Below are positions 1 to 9,784 of a stretch of DNA of 64,000 nucleotides, in pieces; positions within the stretch are counted from its first letter, which is position 1; each line of letters starts with the position of its first letter. The notes under the pieces are model-generated. The model was given only the letters and a program-made list of their open reading frames with translations, ran no database searches and was not told the DNA's origin. The position numbers and the translations under genes are program-made. Origin of the DNA: Ancylobacter gelatini (GTDB lineage Bacteria > Pseudomonadota > Alphaproteobacteria > Rhizobiales > Xanthobacteraceae); the NCBI RefSeq assembly GCF_022601675.1, contig NZ_JAKVIL010000005.1, forward strand, positions 62,001 through 126,000, in the 5' to 3' direction.

Positions 1-403
1 CGGCGATCGAGGCGCCGCCCTTCAGAATCTCGCGCACCATCGCGGTTTCCAGCTTGCCGAGCGGCATGCCGAGAATGGCCAGCGCCAGCAGCGGCTTGCC
101 GCCCATGGCGTAGACATCGGAAATCGCGTTGGTCGCCGCGATGCGGCCGAACTGGAACGGGTCGTCCACCATCGGCATGAAGAAGTCGGTGGTGGCGATC
201 AGGCAGGTGTCGTCGTCGAGCTGCCACACCGCCGCATCGTCGCTGCTCTCGGTGCCGACCAGCAACTGCGCGAACGGCCCCGCGGCCGGCTGCTCGGCCA
301 GCAACTCGCGCAGCACCGACGGCGCCAGCTTGCAGCCGCATCCCCCGCCATGGGCGAGCGAGGTCAGGCGGAACGGGGGGGTCTGGGTCGGCTTGTCGAG
401 CAT
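1..403 (-). CDS. selD: Selenide, water dikinase (selenophosphate synthase), 5' part only
   Basis: This gene makes selenophosphate from selenide and ATP, the selenium donor for Sec-tRNA synthesis. The minus-strand frame opens at an ATG (403-401) with AGGAG upstream and runs off the left edge, so only the first ~134 residues are seen. The family signature HGGGCGCK is present, with the catalytic Cys at residue 22 and Lys at 25, matching the E. coli Cys17/Lys20 pair. TTDFFMP and [12 protein letters not shown] follow as in SelD. The catalytic residue is encoded as Cys, not Sec. It fits the adjacent fdn-sel genes but reads on the opposite strand and is separated from the upstream minus-strand genes by a terminator-like hairpin. 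Confidence 0.95.
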   Translation of the reverse strand, partial: MLDKPTQTPPFRLTSLAHGGGCGCKLAPSVLRELLAEQPAAGPFAQLLVGTESSDDAAVWQLDDDTCLIATTDFFMPMVDDPFQFGRIAATNAISDVYAMGGKPLLALAILGMPLGKLETAMVREILKGGASIA

Positions 404-440
404 GGCTCACTCCTGAAGGGCGCTGCGCGCGCCCCTGACG

Positions 441-481
441 AATAAAACTGCGTCATGGCGGGATCCGCCCGGCCATGACGC
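441..481 (-). terminator. Rho-independent terminator between the transglutaminase gene and selD
   Basis: A 10-bp perfect inverted repeat (GCGTCATGGC at 450-459, GCCATGACGC at 472-481) surrounds a GC-rich loop. Read on the minus strand it is followed by a short T run (complement of 444-447). It sits just after the stop of the 503-1645 gene and only ~45 nt before the selD start, so it may end that operon or act as an attenuator ahead of selD. Confidence 0.6.
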
Positions 482-502
482 GGGACGACACGGCGCCGTC
501 CG

Positions 503-1645
503 TTAGGCCGTGATCTCGCTGGCCTTGATCGAATAGGTGAACAGGTCCGGGTCCAGGCAGTCATGGCGCAGCCCGGCCACTTCCGCCTGCGGGTACATCA
601 GGAAGCCGAGCTTCGGGCCCGAGGACCCCGGCAGCGCGATGTCATGGCCGTCATTATAGGCGAGCCAATTGCCCTCCCACGCGCCGAACAGCGCCTTGCG
701 GGCCGCCACCACCTTGGCGTCGTCGAGCGCGTTCTTGCCCGGCGGCTCCTCCAGCACGACCTTGCGCACATCGGCGGGGTCGACGGCGGTCCAGCCGAAG
801 CCGTCGAGCCAGACCTCGGCGCGGCAGTGCTGGGCCTTGCTCACGGTCGGCGAATTGGCGCCGAGGCTCTTATAGCCGAAGGCGGAGGGCGCCACGCGCA
901 GTCCGTAGACGTCACGGGCGGGGATGCCGGCGGCGCGGGCCAGCCCGACATAGAGCGCGTTGAGGTCGGCACATTTGCCGCCGAGATTGCCGGAGGCCAG
1001 CAGCGCGGCGATGTCGCCGGTGCCGCAACCACGCGTCGCGGCGTTGCGATAGGTGTTGTCGACCACCCATTCATAGATGGCGCGCGCCTTCTCGACGTCA
1101 GTGGTCTTGCCGGCGACGATCTTGTCGGCGGTCGCCTTCACGATGCCGTCGGTCGGAATCAGGTCGGTGGCGGCAAGGAACAGCGCCCGGTCGTCGGCGC
1201 TGAGCGGGGCGATGGTGGCGGGCTTGCTGAAATCGGTGGCGCGGTCGCGCGTCGCGAATGTCGAGGTGATCTCCACCACCGGCGCCGCCTCGCCCTCCTT
1301 CCACACCACATGAAGCATCTGCGCGCCGTAATGCGGGTCCTTCACGATCTCGGCGGTCGCGGCATTGGTGGTCCAGCTGCTGCCGGCGGGCTTGAACCAG
1401 TCGTCGCCGGTGAAGGCCGGCAGCGGAATCCATGCCTGCGCCGGGCCGGCCTTGCCCTCCACAGGGGCCACGTCGAGACGGGTCACCACCTGGAAATTGC
1501 GCCAGTCACCGGGTTTTGGCGCGAACACGGCGCCCGCTGAGGCCACGACGGCCGGCGTCGCCGCCTGCGCGAGCGCGTGGCCGGGAAGGGTGGCGACGGC
1601 GGCAAGCCCGACGCCCGCTTTCAGAAAATCGCGACGGCTGGTCAT
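503..1645 (-). CDS. Tat-exported transglutaminase-like (papain-fold) protein
   Basis: This 380-residue protein has a twin-arginine signal (SRRDFLK near the start, hydrophobic stretch, cleavage after ALA around residue 23). The transglutaminase-like core lies around residues 190-290. A Cys in GGKCADLN, a His in the AQHCRAEVWLDGFGW segment and an Asp in VDPAD form a plausible Cys-His-Asp triad. The start ATG at 1645 overlaps the stop of the upstream thioredoxin-like gene (ATGA), so the two are translationally coupled. It probably acts in the periplasm on peptide or protein substrates, but the substrate is unknown. Its position between selD and the Tat-exported formate dehydrogenase is suggestive only. 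A longer in-frame extension to 2038 overlaps the neighbour and is rejected as the start. Confidence 0.8.
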   Translation of the reverse strand: MTSRRDFLKAGVGLAAVATLPGHALAQAATPAVVASAGAVFAPKPGDWRNFQVVTRLDVAPVEGKAGPAQAWIPLPAFTGDDWFKPAGSSWTTNAATAEIVKDPHYGAQMLHVVWKEGEAAPVVEITSTFATRDRATDFSKPATIAPLSADDRALFLAATDLIPTDGIVKATADKIVAGKTTDVEKARAIYEWVVDNTYRNAATRGCGTGDIAALLASGNLGGKCADLNALYVGLARAAGIPARDVYGLRVAPSAFGYKSLGANSPTVSKAQHCRAEVWLDGFGWTAVDPADVRKVVLEEPPGKNALDDAKVVAARKALFGAWEGNWLAYNDGHDIALPGSSGPKLGFLMYPQAEVAGLRHDCLDPDLFTYSIKASEITA

Positions 1646-2268
1646 TGGGTGCTCCCATTGTCTGTTTGGAGGGCCGGAAGGGCGGGCAGCGCCGCAGCGC
1701 TCTCCGCCTCGTCCGCTTGCAATATGTCGAGGATGGCCTCGGCCTCGGGCCGGTCCCAGTCGATCGGGATGTCGGCGACGAGGCGCAGCCGGTGCGTGGC
1801 GTCCAGCAGGAAGGTCGTGGGGAACACCCCGACCTGCCATGCCTTCATGGCGGCCCGCTCGGCGTCGAGCAGCACCGGGAACGGCACCGGCTGCTTCTCG
1901 AAGAAACGACGTACGCGGATCTCCACCTCGCCGACATCGACGGCGAGGATGGCGACGGCAGGTGCGGATGGGCGTTTGGAAAAGCGTTCGGACAGTCGCG
2001 AAAGCCCGGCCATCTCCTCGCGGCAGGGCTCGCACCACGTCGCAAAAAAGTGAACCAGCACCACCTGGCCTTGCAGTGCAGCAAGGCTTTGCGGCCCGTG
2101 ATGCAGCGAGGGCAGGTCGATCGGCGGCACGTCCGCCCCCGGCTCCAGCCGCGCCGGTTCAGCGGCCACGGCGCCGCGCCCCGGCGCGAACAACGCCAGA
2201 ACACTCAGGAAAGCCATGAGAAATCGCAAATAGGGGCCCCGGCACGCGGGAGCGTCTGGCGCGAGCAC
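1642..2268 (-). CDS. TlpA/ResA-like periplasmic thiol-disulfide oxidoreductase
   Basis: This ~200-residue thioredoxin-fold protein has an N-terminal hydrophobic signal or anchor (FLMAFLSVLALF) and the active-site motif WCEPC in HFFATWCEPCREEM, followed by the cis-Pro loop VGVFPTTFLLD. TlpA/ResA proteins reduce periplasmic disulfides, often in cytochrome or cofactor maturation. The start is uncertain: GTG at 2268 gives a signal with a basic n-region, while a TTG at 2229 and an ATG at 2217 are alternatives with weak ribosome sites. Its stop overlaps the start of the transglutaminase-like gene by four bases, so the pair is one operon. A role with formate dehydrogenase is only inferred from proximity. 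Confidence 0.8.
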   Translation of the reverse strand: MLAPDAPACRGPYLRFLMAFLSVLALFAPGRGAVAAEPARLEPGADVPPIDLPSLHHGPQSLAALQGQVVLVHFFATWCEPCREEMAGLSRLSERFSKRPSAPAVAILAVDVGEVEIRVRRFFEKQPVPFPVLLDAERAAMKAWQVGVFPTTFLLDATHRLRLVADIPIDWDRPEAEAILDILQADEAESAAALPALPALQTDNGSTQ

Positions 2269-2411
2269 GGCACGATCCTGAATCGCCGGGCCGCCCCCGT
2301 CAATCGGCCGAACGATCAGGCAGCCGCAACCACGCCGCCAATGCTGCGTCGCAACAATTGAACATGTTGGATTCGCACGATTATTTGCGTCCTACCTATA
2401 CCTAGGTTGGT

Positions 2412-2440
2412 TTGACATTGGACTAGCTAAAAAATAGGCT
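2412..2440 (+). promoter_or_regulatory. Possible sigma70-type promoter of the fdn-sel operon
   Basis: The AT-rich divergent spacer holds TTGACA at 2412-2417, a 17-nt spacer and a weak -10 (TAGGCT, 2435-2440), about 68 nt before the fdnG ATG. An ACCTAGGT palindrome lies just upstream (~2399-2406). A regulator cannot be named from this. Confidence 0.35.
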
Positions 2441-2507
2441 CGAACCATCGAATATCCCTATCGGCCGACGGTATTCATCGGCCACGCCATGAGGGAGGGC
2501 CTTTCAC

Positions 2508-5500
2508 ATGAATATGGAGCTCTCGCGCCGCGCGTTCCTGAGAACGTCGGGTGCGGGTCTTGCCGGAACGACGCTGGGAGCCATGGGCTTCGGCGAGGCG
2601 GAGGCGGCCACCGCCGCCTATATCAAGCCGTTCCATCTGGCGAACACGACCGAAACCCGAAACACCTGCACCTATTGCTCGGTGGCCTGCGGCATCATCA
2701 TCTATTCCAAGGGCGACCTGAAGAAGGGTGAGAAGGCCGAGATCGTCCATATCGAGGGCGATGCCGACCACCCGACCAATCGCGGCACGCTGTGCCCGAA
2801 GGGCGCCGCGCTCCGCGACATCGTGCACTCGGCCCAGCGCCTGCAGTATCCGATGCTGCGCAAGGCCGGCTCCGACAGCTTCGAGCGGATTTCGTGGGAT
2901 GTGGCGCTCGACAAGATCGCCCGCGCCATGAAGGACGATCGCGACGCCAACTTCATCGCGAAGAACGCGGACGGCACGACCGTCAACCGCTGGCTGAGCA
3001 CCGGCTTCCTCGCCGCCTCCGCCACGACGAACGAGACCGCCTTCGCCACCTACAAGGTGGTGCGCTCCACAGGTATGCTGGCATTCGATAACCAGGCACG
3101 CGTCTGACACGGCCCGACGGTGGCGAGTCTCGCCCCAACATTCGGCCGCGGTGCAATGACGAATTCCTGGACGGATATCAAGAATACCGACCTCGTCATC
3201 ATCATGGGCGGCAATGCCGCCGAAGCGCATCCGTGCGGATTCAAATGGGTCACCGAGGCGAAAGCCAACCGTGGCGCCAAGCTGATCGTCGTCGACCCGC
3301 GCTATAACCGGTCGGCGGCGGTGGCGGACTTCTACGCGCCGATCCGTCAGGGCTCGGACATCGCCTTCCTGCTCGGCGTCATCAACCAGTGCATCCAGAA
3401 CGACAAGGTGCAGTGGGACTATGTGAAGGCCTTCACCAACGCCACCTATCTGGTCAAGGACGGCTTCGCCTACAGCGATGGCCTGTTCACCGGCTATGAC
3501 GAGAGCAAGCGCGACTACAACCGAGACGAGTGGGAATACCAGATCGGCGAGGACGGCTATGTCCTCACCGACGACACGCTGACCAATCCACGCTGCGTGT
3601 GGAACCTGCTGAAGCAGCACGTCGCGGTCTACACGCCCGAGATGGTCGAACGCATCTGCGGCACGCCGAAGGACAAGTTCCTGAAGGTGGCGCAGATGAT
3701 GGGCGAGTGCTCGGCGCCGGACAAGGTGATGACCTCGATGTACGCCCTGGGCTGGACCCAGCATTCCAAGGGCGCGCAGAACATCCGCTGCATGGCGATG
3801 ATCCAGCTCATACTGGGCAATGTCGGCATGCGCGGCGGCGGCGTGAACGCGCTGCGCGGCCATTCCAACATCCAGGGGCTGACCGATATCGGGCTGATGA
3901 GCAACCTCATCCCCGGCTATCTGAACATCCCGACGGACAAGGAAACCGACTTCGCGACCTATATGTCGACGCGCGCCTTCAAGCCGCTGCGGCCGAACCA
4001 GATGAGCTACTGGCAGAACTACAAGAAGTTCTTCGTCAGCTTCATGAAGTCCATGTACGGCCCGGCGGCGACGCCTGAGAACGACTGGGCCTACGACTAC
4101 CTGCCCAAGCTCGACGTGTCCGGCTACGACGTGCTGCGCGCGTTCGAGATGATGAAGCAGGGGAAGATGAACCTCTACTTCTGCCAGGGTTTCAACCCGC
4201 TTCAGGCCTTCCCCAACAAGGCCAAGCTGGCCGAGGCGCTGGGCAAGCTGAAGCTGCTCGTCATCATGGACCCGCTGGAGACCGAAACCGCCCGGTTCTG
4301 GGAGGATCACGGCGTCTTCAACAAGGCCGATCCGTCCGCGGTGAAGACCGAGGTGATCCAGCTTCCCACGACCTGCTTTGCCGAGGACGAGGGCGCGCTG
4401 GTCAATTCCGGCCGCTGGCTGCAATGGCACTGGGCGGCGGGCACGCCTCCGGGCGAAGCCAAGCATGACGCCTGGATCATGGCGCAGATCCACCTGCGCC
4501 TGAAGGAGCTGTACCGCACGGAAGGCGGCACCTTCCCCGACCCGATCGTCAATCTCAACTGGCCCTATGCCGATCCGGGCGAACCGACCCCGGAAGAGCT
4601 GGCCAAGGAGATGAACGGCTCGGCGCTGGTCGACGTGTTCGATCCCAACGACCCGACCAAGAAGGTGCTGGAAGCCGGCAAGCAGCTCTCCGGCTTCGGC
4701 CAGATGCGCGACGACGGCACCACCGCCGGCGGCTGCTGGATCTTCTCCGGCTCCTGGACCGAGGCGGGCAACATGATGGCGCGCCGGGACAATTCCGACC
4801 CGGGCGACACCGGCGCCTTCCTCAAATGGTCCTTCGCCTGGCCGGCCAACCGGCGCATCCTCTACAACCGCGCCTCGTGCGACCTCGACGGCAAGCCGTG
4901 GGACTCCTCACGCAAGCTGATCGAATGGGACGGGGCGAAATGGTCGGGCTATGACGTCCCCGACATCGCGCCGACGGCAAATCCGCGCGATGTCGGGCCG
5001 TTCATCATGAACCCGGAAGGCTCGGGCCGCCTCTTCGTGCGCAAGATGATGCGCGACGGGCCGTTCCCCGCGCATTACGAGCCGTTCGAAAGCCCGGTGG
5101 CCAACGTGGTCGCGCCGAAGGTGCGCGGCAACCCGGTGGCACGCGTGTTCCCGGACGACTGGAAGCAGTTCGCCGACATCGGCGATCCAGCCTTCCCCTA
5201 TGCCGGCACCTCCTACCGTCTCACCGAGCATTTCCACTACTGGACCAAGAACAACCATGTGAACGCGGTCCTGCAGCCGGAGCAGTTCGTCGAGATTTCC
5301 GAGGAACTGGCGAAGGAGAAGGGCATCACGCTCGGCGGCTGGGTACGGGTGTGGTCGAAGCGCGGCGAGATCTACGCCAAGGCGGTGGTCACCAAGCGCA
5401 TCAAGCCGATGACGATCGACGGCAAGACCGTCCACATCGTCGGCGTGCCGATCCACTGGGGCTTCGTCGGCGCTGCCCGCAAGGGCTTCCCGGCGAATGT

Positions 5501-5594
5501 GCTCACCCCCTTCGTGGGCGACGCCAATATCGAGACGCCGGAGTTCAAGGCGTTCATGGTCAATATCGAGCCCTCGACCGGGCCGGTGGCATAG
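2508..5594 (+). CDS. fdnG: Formate dehydrogenase-N alpha subunit, selenoprotein (in-frame UGA = Sec200)
   Basis: This 1028-residue molybdopterin/[4Fe-4S] catalytic subunit oxidises formate to CO2 in the periplasm. A Tat signal (SRRAFLR) opens the protein, and the ATG at 2508 follows GGGAGGG. The cluster ligands are in TCTYCSVACG (Cys54, 57, 61) and LCPKG. The frame is interrupted by TGA at 3105-3107 within NQARV-U-HGPTVASLAPTFGRG, exactly where E. coli FdnG/FdoG has selenocysteine. A SECIS-like hairpin follows, and selA, selB and selC are downstream, so it is one selenoprotein gene and not two ORFs or a pseudogene. The rest is collinear with FdnG, ending VNIEPSTGPVA. It leads the operon fdnGHI-fdhE-selAB-selC. 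Confidence 0.97.
3105..3136 (+). promoter_or_regulatory. UGA Sec codon and bacterial SECIS hairpin of fdnG
   Basis: Immediately after the UGA (3105-3107) the mRNA can fold with 3119-3120 pairing 3135-3136, a bulged U at 3121, then 3122-3125 pairing 3131-3134, and the loop AGUCU (3126-3130). A bulged U below an apical stem whose loop carries GU is the SelB-recognition pattern known from E. coli fdhF and fdnG. The hairpin lies within the coding sequence. Confidence 0.85.
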
Positions 5595-5606
5595 GGAGCA
5601 GGCGCG

Positions 5607-6590
5607 ATGTTTCCTCCTATCCCGAACCCCACTTTGCCCCCTCCCGAACCGAAATTCGGCGAGAAGGACATCATGCGGCGGTCGGCGTCCAATGTGACGC
5701 CGCCAGCCGAGCGCCTGACGGAAGTCGCCAAGCTGATCGATGTCACCAAGTGCATCGGCTGCAAGGCCTGCCAGGCGGCCTGCCTCGAATGGAACAACCT
5801 CACCGAGGAGGTCGGCTTCAACCACGGGGTCTATGAGAACCCCATGGACCTGACGCCCGACACCTTCACCCTGATGCGGTTCACCGAATGGGTGAACCCG
5901 GAGACCGAGAACCTCGAATGGCTGATCCGCAAGGATGGCTGCATGCATTGCGAGGATCCGGGCTGCCTGAAGGCCTGCCCCTCGCCGGGCGCGATCGTGC
6001 AGTATTCCAACGGCATCGTGGACTTCCAGCACGAGAACTGCATCGGCTGCGGCTACTGCATCAAGGGTTGCCCGTTCGACATCCCGCGCATCTCCAAGGT
6101 CGACCACACCGCCTATAAGTGCACGCTGTGCTCCGACCGCGTGGCGGTGGGCCAGGGCCCGGCCTGCCAGAAGGCGTGCCCGACCCAGGCCATCGTGTTC
6201 GGCACCAAGGACGAGATGAAGGACTGGGCGGATTTTCGCATCAAGGACCTGAAGTCGCGCGGCTTCGAGAATGCCGGCCTCTATGACCCGCAGGGCGTGG
6301 GCGGCACCCATGTGATGTATGTGCTGCACCATGCCGACAAGCCGTCGATCTATGCCGGCCTGCCGGACAACCCGCGCATCTCGCCGATCGTCGAGACCTG
6401 GAAGGGCGTGACCAAATATCTGGGCCTCGCGGTGATGGGCTTCGCCGCCGCCGCGGGCGCGCTGCACTATTTCGTCGCCGGCCCGAACAAGGTCACGGAA
6501 GAGGATGAGGAGAACGCCGAGAAGCTGACCGAGGGCAAGGCGCCGCCACCCCCGGCCGACCCCACGCAGAGTCAGGGACACGCGCCATGA
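5607..6590 (+). CDS. fdnH: Formate dehydrogenase-N beta (iron-sulfur) subunit
   Basis: This 327-residue electron-transfer subunit carries electrons from FdnG to the cytochrome b subunit. Four Cys groups for [4Fe-4S] clusters are visible: [11 protein letters not shown] (from residue 49), [24 protein letters not shown], and CTLCSDR...CQKACP. A single transmembrane helix near residues 275-295 ([19 protein letters not shown]) anchors it, as in FdnH. The N-terminus has a Pro-rich stretch not typical of E. coli FdnH, and an internal ATG at residue 23 is an alternative start. It lies 12 nt after fdnG and overlaps fdnI by ATGA (6587-6590). Confidence 0.96.
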   Translation: MFPPIPNPTLPPPEPKFGEKDIMRRSASNVTPPAERLTEVAKLIDVTKCIGCKACQAACLEWNNLTEEVGFNHGVYENPMDLTPDTFTLMRFTEWVNPETENLEWLIRKDGCMHCEDPGCLKACPSPGAIVQYSNGIVDFQHENCIGCGYCIKGCPFDIPRISKVDHTAYKCTLCSDRVAVGQGPACQKACPTQAIVFGTKDEMKDWADFRIKDLKSRGFENAGLYDPQGVGGTHVMYVLHHADKPSIYAGLPDNPRISPIVETWKGVTKYLGLAVMGFAAAAGALHYFVAGPNKVTEEDEENAEKLTEGKAPPPPADPTQSQGHAP

Positions 6591-7294
6591 CCCTCCATGA
6601 CCCGGTGGCGGGAGTTGCTCCCGCTGATGTCGAGACCGGCGACGCCGTGCATCCCGGCCCGCCGGTGACGGTGGACCGCTACACGCTCGGCGCGCGGATC
6701 AATCACTGGATCACCGCCATCAGCCTGGTGCTGCTGGCGCTGTCCGGCCTCGCGCTGTTCACGCCCAGCCTGTTCTTCCTCACCGGCCTGTTTGGCGGCG
6801 GGCAGATGACGCGCATCCTGCATCCGTGGATCGGCGTCGTGCTGTTCTGCTCCTTCGCCATCCTGTTCGTGCGCTTCTTCAAGGCCAACCTGCCGGCGCG
6901 CGAGGACGTGACCTGGGTGGCGCATTCGGCCGATCTTCTGGCCGGGCGCGAGGAGAAGATGCCCGAGGTCGGCAAGTACAATGCCGGCCAGAAGGGCGTG
7001 TTCTGGGCGATGTCGGCGCTGATCCTGATCCTGATCGCCTCCGGCATCGTGATGTGGGACCAGTATTTCTTCGACCTGACCACCATCGAGCAGAAGCGCA
7101 TCGCCATATTGGTGCACTCGATAACGGCGGTGGTGATCATCTGCGTCTGGATCGTCCACGTTTACGCGGCGATCTGGGTCAAGGGCACCATCGGCGCCAT
7201 GACGCGCGGCCGGGTCACCGGCGGCTGGGCCTGGCGCCATCACCGCAAATGGCTGCGCGAATTGGTGCGCCGGCCCGGCGCGCCCGCCGAATAG
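6587..7294 (+). CDS. fdnI: Formate dehydrogenase-N gamma subunit (cytochrome b556)
   Basis: This 235-residue integral membrane cytochrome b takes electrons from FdnH to quinone. Four hydrophobic helices are visible (starting around residues 43, 82, 140 and 180). Candidate haem histidines occur in [19 protein letters not shown] and the [18 protein letters not shown] segment, as in the FdnI/HydC cytochrome b family. The start overlaps the fdnH stop, so translation is coupled. The protein has a short N-terminal cytoplasmic extension compared with E. coli FdnI. Confidence 0.94.
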   Translation: MTLHDPVAGVAPADVETGDAVHPGPPVTVDRYTLGARINHWITAISLVLLALSGLALFTPSLFFLTGLFGGGQMTRILHPWIGVVLFCSFAILFVRFFKANLPAREDVTWVAHSADLLAGREEKMPEVGKYNAGQKGVFWAMSALILILIASGIVMWDQYFFDLTTIEQKRIAILVHSITAVVIICVWIVHVYAAIWVKGTIGAMTRGRVTGGWAWRHHRKWLRELVRRPGAPAE

Positions 7295-7414
7295 ACGGCC
7301 GCGCCGGCCTTCACCGCCCCGCAGGGGGCTTGATGCGGCGGCGCTCGGTGTCCAATTGGCACAGGAGCGCCGTCCTCTTTCGACAACCACGTGGCCCGTG
7401 TGGTTCGTGAGGTA

Positions 7415-8341
7415 ATGATGCCGTCCCATCCCCGCGCCTTCTCCCTCCCCGAGGCCGATCCGACCGCGATCGGCAATGTCTCGACCCCGCCCTTCGCGGT
7501 CCTGCCCGATCCCTCGCACCTGTTCGCGACGCGCGCGGCGCGGCTGCGGGCCTATGCCGGGGTGAGCCCGGCGGCGGATTATCTCAATTTCGTCGCCGGT
7601 CTCGTCGAGGCGCAGCACGCCATTCTCCCCGGCCTGCCCGAGCCCGAGCGCCCGGATTTCGAGACGCTGGAGCGCGCGGCGGCCTATGGCATGCCCCCGC
7701 TCGACCGCGCTCGCTTCACCCTCGACGCGGCGGCCGAGACCACGCTGGACCGCCTGTTCGATGCCGCGGCGGCCGTCGCCATGCCCGAGCCCGCCGCACG
7801 CGCCCTGGAAAGGGTGCGCGCCGGGACCGACCGCGCCGCCATGGTCGCGGACGTGCTGTCGTCCTCGCTGCCGATGGAAAGCCTTGCCGAGCATGTCTTC
7901 ATCGCCGCCGGGCTTCAGGTGCATTTCGCCCGCCTCGCCGCCGGCCTCGATCCCCGGGCGCTGGTCCCGGTGGGTGATGGGCTGTGCCCGTGCTGCGGCG
8001 GCCCGCCAGTCGCCTCGCTGATCGTGGAGTGGCCCAACGCCCATGGCAGCCGGTTCTGCGCCTGCGGCCTGTGCGCCACGCTCTGGCACTATGTGCGCAT
8101 CCGCTGCACCTCCTGCGGCTCGACCAAGGGCATCGGCTATCAGGAAGTCGAAGGCGGTCCCGGCACGGTGAAGGCCGAGACCTGCGACGAGTGCCGCACC
8201 TATGTGAAGGTGATGTACCAAAACAAGGACACCGGCATCGAGCCGCTGGCCGATGATGTCGGCTCGCTCGGGCTCGACATGATGATGCAGAACGGGCCGT
8301 ATAAGCGCGCCGCCTTCAACCCCTTCCTCATCGGCTATTGA
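7415..8341 (+). CDS. fdhE: Formate dehydrogenase accessory protein FdhE
   Basis: FdhE is a cytoplasmic rubredoxin-like chaperone needed for assembly of the respiratory formate dehydrogenases. The ~308-residue protein carries the family Cys motifs in its C-terminal half: CPCCGGPP, CACGLCATLWHY, CTSCGSTKG and CDECRTYVKV. The frame is open upstream to a GTG at 7391, but two adjacent ATGs (7415, 7418) follow GAGG at 7409-7412 and give the usual N-terminus. It sits between the structural genes and selA in one transcription direction, with a ~120-nt gap after fdnI. Confidence 0.94.
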   Translation: MMPSHPRAFSLPEADPTAIGNVSTPPFAVLPDPSHLFATRAARLRAYAGVSPAADYLNFVAGLVEAQHAILPGLPEPERPDFETLERAAAYGMPPLDRARFTLDAAAETTLDRLFDAAAAVAMPEPAARALERVRAGTDRAAMVADVLSSSLPMESLAEHVFIAAGLQVHFARLAAGLDPRALVPVGDGLCPCCGGPPVASLIVEWPNAHGSRFCACGLCATLWHYVRIRCTSCGSTKGIGYQEVEGGPGTVKAETCDECRTYVKVMYQNKDTGIEPLADDVGSLGLDMMMQNGPYKRAAFNPFLIGY

Positions 8342-8353
8342 GAGGCACGCGCG

Positions 8354-9784
8354 ATGGCGGACCTCTCCTCGCCCCCGGAGAACCTCAAGGCCCGGCTGCG
8401 CGACTTGCCGGCGGTCGATGTGGTGCTGAGAACTCCCTGCGCCGCGCTGCTGGTCGAGCACCATGGCCGCCCGGCCGCCACCGGGGCGGTGCGCAGCGCG
8501 CTTGAGGCCGCGCGTAGCGGCCTCCTCGACGGCTCGGCCCTCGCCCTGCCCACGGCCGACCATCTCGCCAGCCACGCCCAGGCGCTGCTGGAGCACGCCG
8601 CGCGATCGAGCCTGCGCCCGGTGTTCAACCTCACCGGCACGGTGCTGCACACCAATCTCGGCCGCGCCCTGCTGGCGGAAGAGGCGGTGGCGGCGGCGAG
8701 CGACGCCATGCGCGCCGCGGTTTCGCTGGAGTTCGACCTCGATACCGGCAAGCGCGGCGAGCGCGACGACCATGTGCGCGAGCTGCTGATCGAACTGACC
8801 GGCGCGGAAGACGCCACCGTGGTCAACAACAACGCGGCCGCCGTGCTTCTGGTGCTGAACACCCTTGGCGCCGGACGCGAGGCCGTCGTTTCGCGCGGCG
8901 AGCTGATCGAAATCGGCGGCGCCTTCCGCATGCCGGACATCATGAAGCGCGCCGGTGTGACGCTGGTCGAGATCGGCACCACCAACCGCACCCACCCGAA
9001 GGACTATGAGGGCGCGATCACACCCGAGACCGGGCTGGTGTTGAAGGTTCACACCTCGAATTACCGCATTGAGGGCTTCACCAAGGAGGTGCCGGCCCGC
9101 GAGCTCTCCGCCATCGCCCGCGCGCGGGGCGTGCCGCTGGTCAACGACCTCGGCTCCGGCACGCTGATCGACCTCACCCGCTTCGGCCTCGGCCATGAGC
9201 CGACCGTGCGCGACTGCGTGAATGAGGGCGCGGATATCGTCACCTTCTCCGGCGACAAGCTGCTGGGCGGACCGCAGACCGGCTTCATCGTCGGGAGCAG
9301 GGACCTCATCGCCGCGATCAACAAGAACCCGATGAAGCGCGCGCTGCGGGTCGACAAGATCCGCCTCGCCGCGCTCGCCGCGACGCTCAAGCTCTATCGC
9401 GACCCCGACCGGCTCGCCGCAAAGCTGCCGACGCTGCGCCTTCTCGCCCGCACGCGCGACGACATTTATGCGCAGGCGCTGGCGCTGCGGGAAAAGCTGG
9501 CGCCGCTTTTTGCCCCCGGCTTCACCGTCGCGCTCATTGACTGCGCCAGCCAGATCGGCTCCGGCGCACTGCCGCTGGAAACACTGCCGAGCGCGGGGCT
9601 CGCCCTTCGCCCGAACGAGGGCCGCTCCAGCGGCGCACTGAACGCGCTGGCCGGCGCCCTGCGCGAACTCCCCGTGCCAGTGATAGGGCGCATCGAGGAC
9701 GGTGCGCTGGTGCTCGACCTGCGCTGCCTTGAGGACGAGGCCGCCTTCCTCGCCAGCCTGAACGCGCTGGCGGTGCCGTCATGA
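8354..9784 (+). CDS. selA: L-seryl-tRNA(Sec) selenium transferase (selenocysteine synthase)
   Basis: SelA converts Ser-tRNA(Sec) to Sec-tRNA(Sec) using selenophosphate and PLP. The 476-residue protein matches the family in length and motifs: [14 protein letters not shown] near residue 92, NNNAAAVLL, the [10 protein letters not shown] and SNYRIEGFT segments, and [11 protein letters not shown], with the PLP lysine at residue 302. Twelve bases separate it from fdhE, and its stop overlaps the selB start (ATGA, 9781-9784). Confidence 0.97.
   Translation: MADLSSPPENLKARLRDLPAVDVVLRTPCAALLVEHHGRPAATGAVRSALEAARSGLLDGSALALPTADHLASHAQALLEHAARSSLRPVFNLTGTVLHTNLGRALLAEEAVAAASDAMRAAVSLEFDLDTGKRGERDDHVRELLIELTGAEDATVVNNNAAAVLLVLNTLGAGREAVVSRGELIEIGGAFRMPDIMKRAGVTLVEIGTTNRTHPKDYEGAITPETGLVLKVHTSNYRIEGFTKEVPARELSAIARARGVPLVNDLGSGTLIDLTRFGLGHEPTVRDCVNEGADIVTFSGDKLLGGPQTGFIVGSRDLIAAINKNPMKRALRVDKIRLAALAATLKLYRDPDRLAAKLPTLRLLARTRDDIYAQALALREKLAPLFAPGFTVALIDCASQIGSGALPLETLPSAGLALRPNEGRSSGALNALAGALRELPVPVIGRIEDGALVLDLRCLEDEAAFLASLNALAVPS

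Noticed and set aside
2508-3107. fdnG as a truncated gene or pseudogene because of the TGA
   Set aside because: The TGA is at the conserved Sec site, is followed by a SECIS-like hairpin, and the whole Sec machinery is in the window.
2475-9196. Long minus-strand open frames opposite fdnGHI-fdhE-selA (672 and 874 codons)
   Set aside because: They mirror the high-GC codon bias of the real plus-strand genes, are rich in His/Arg/Ala/Gly, and match no family.
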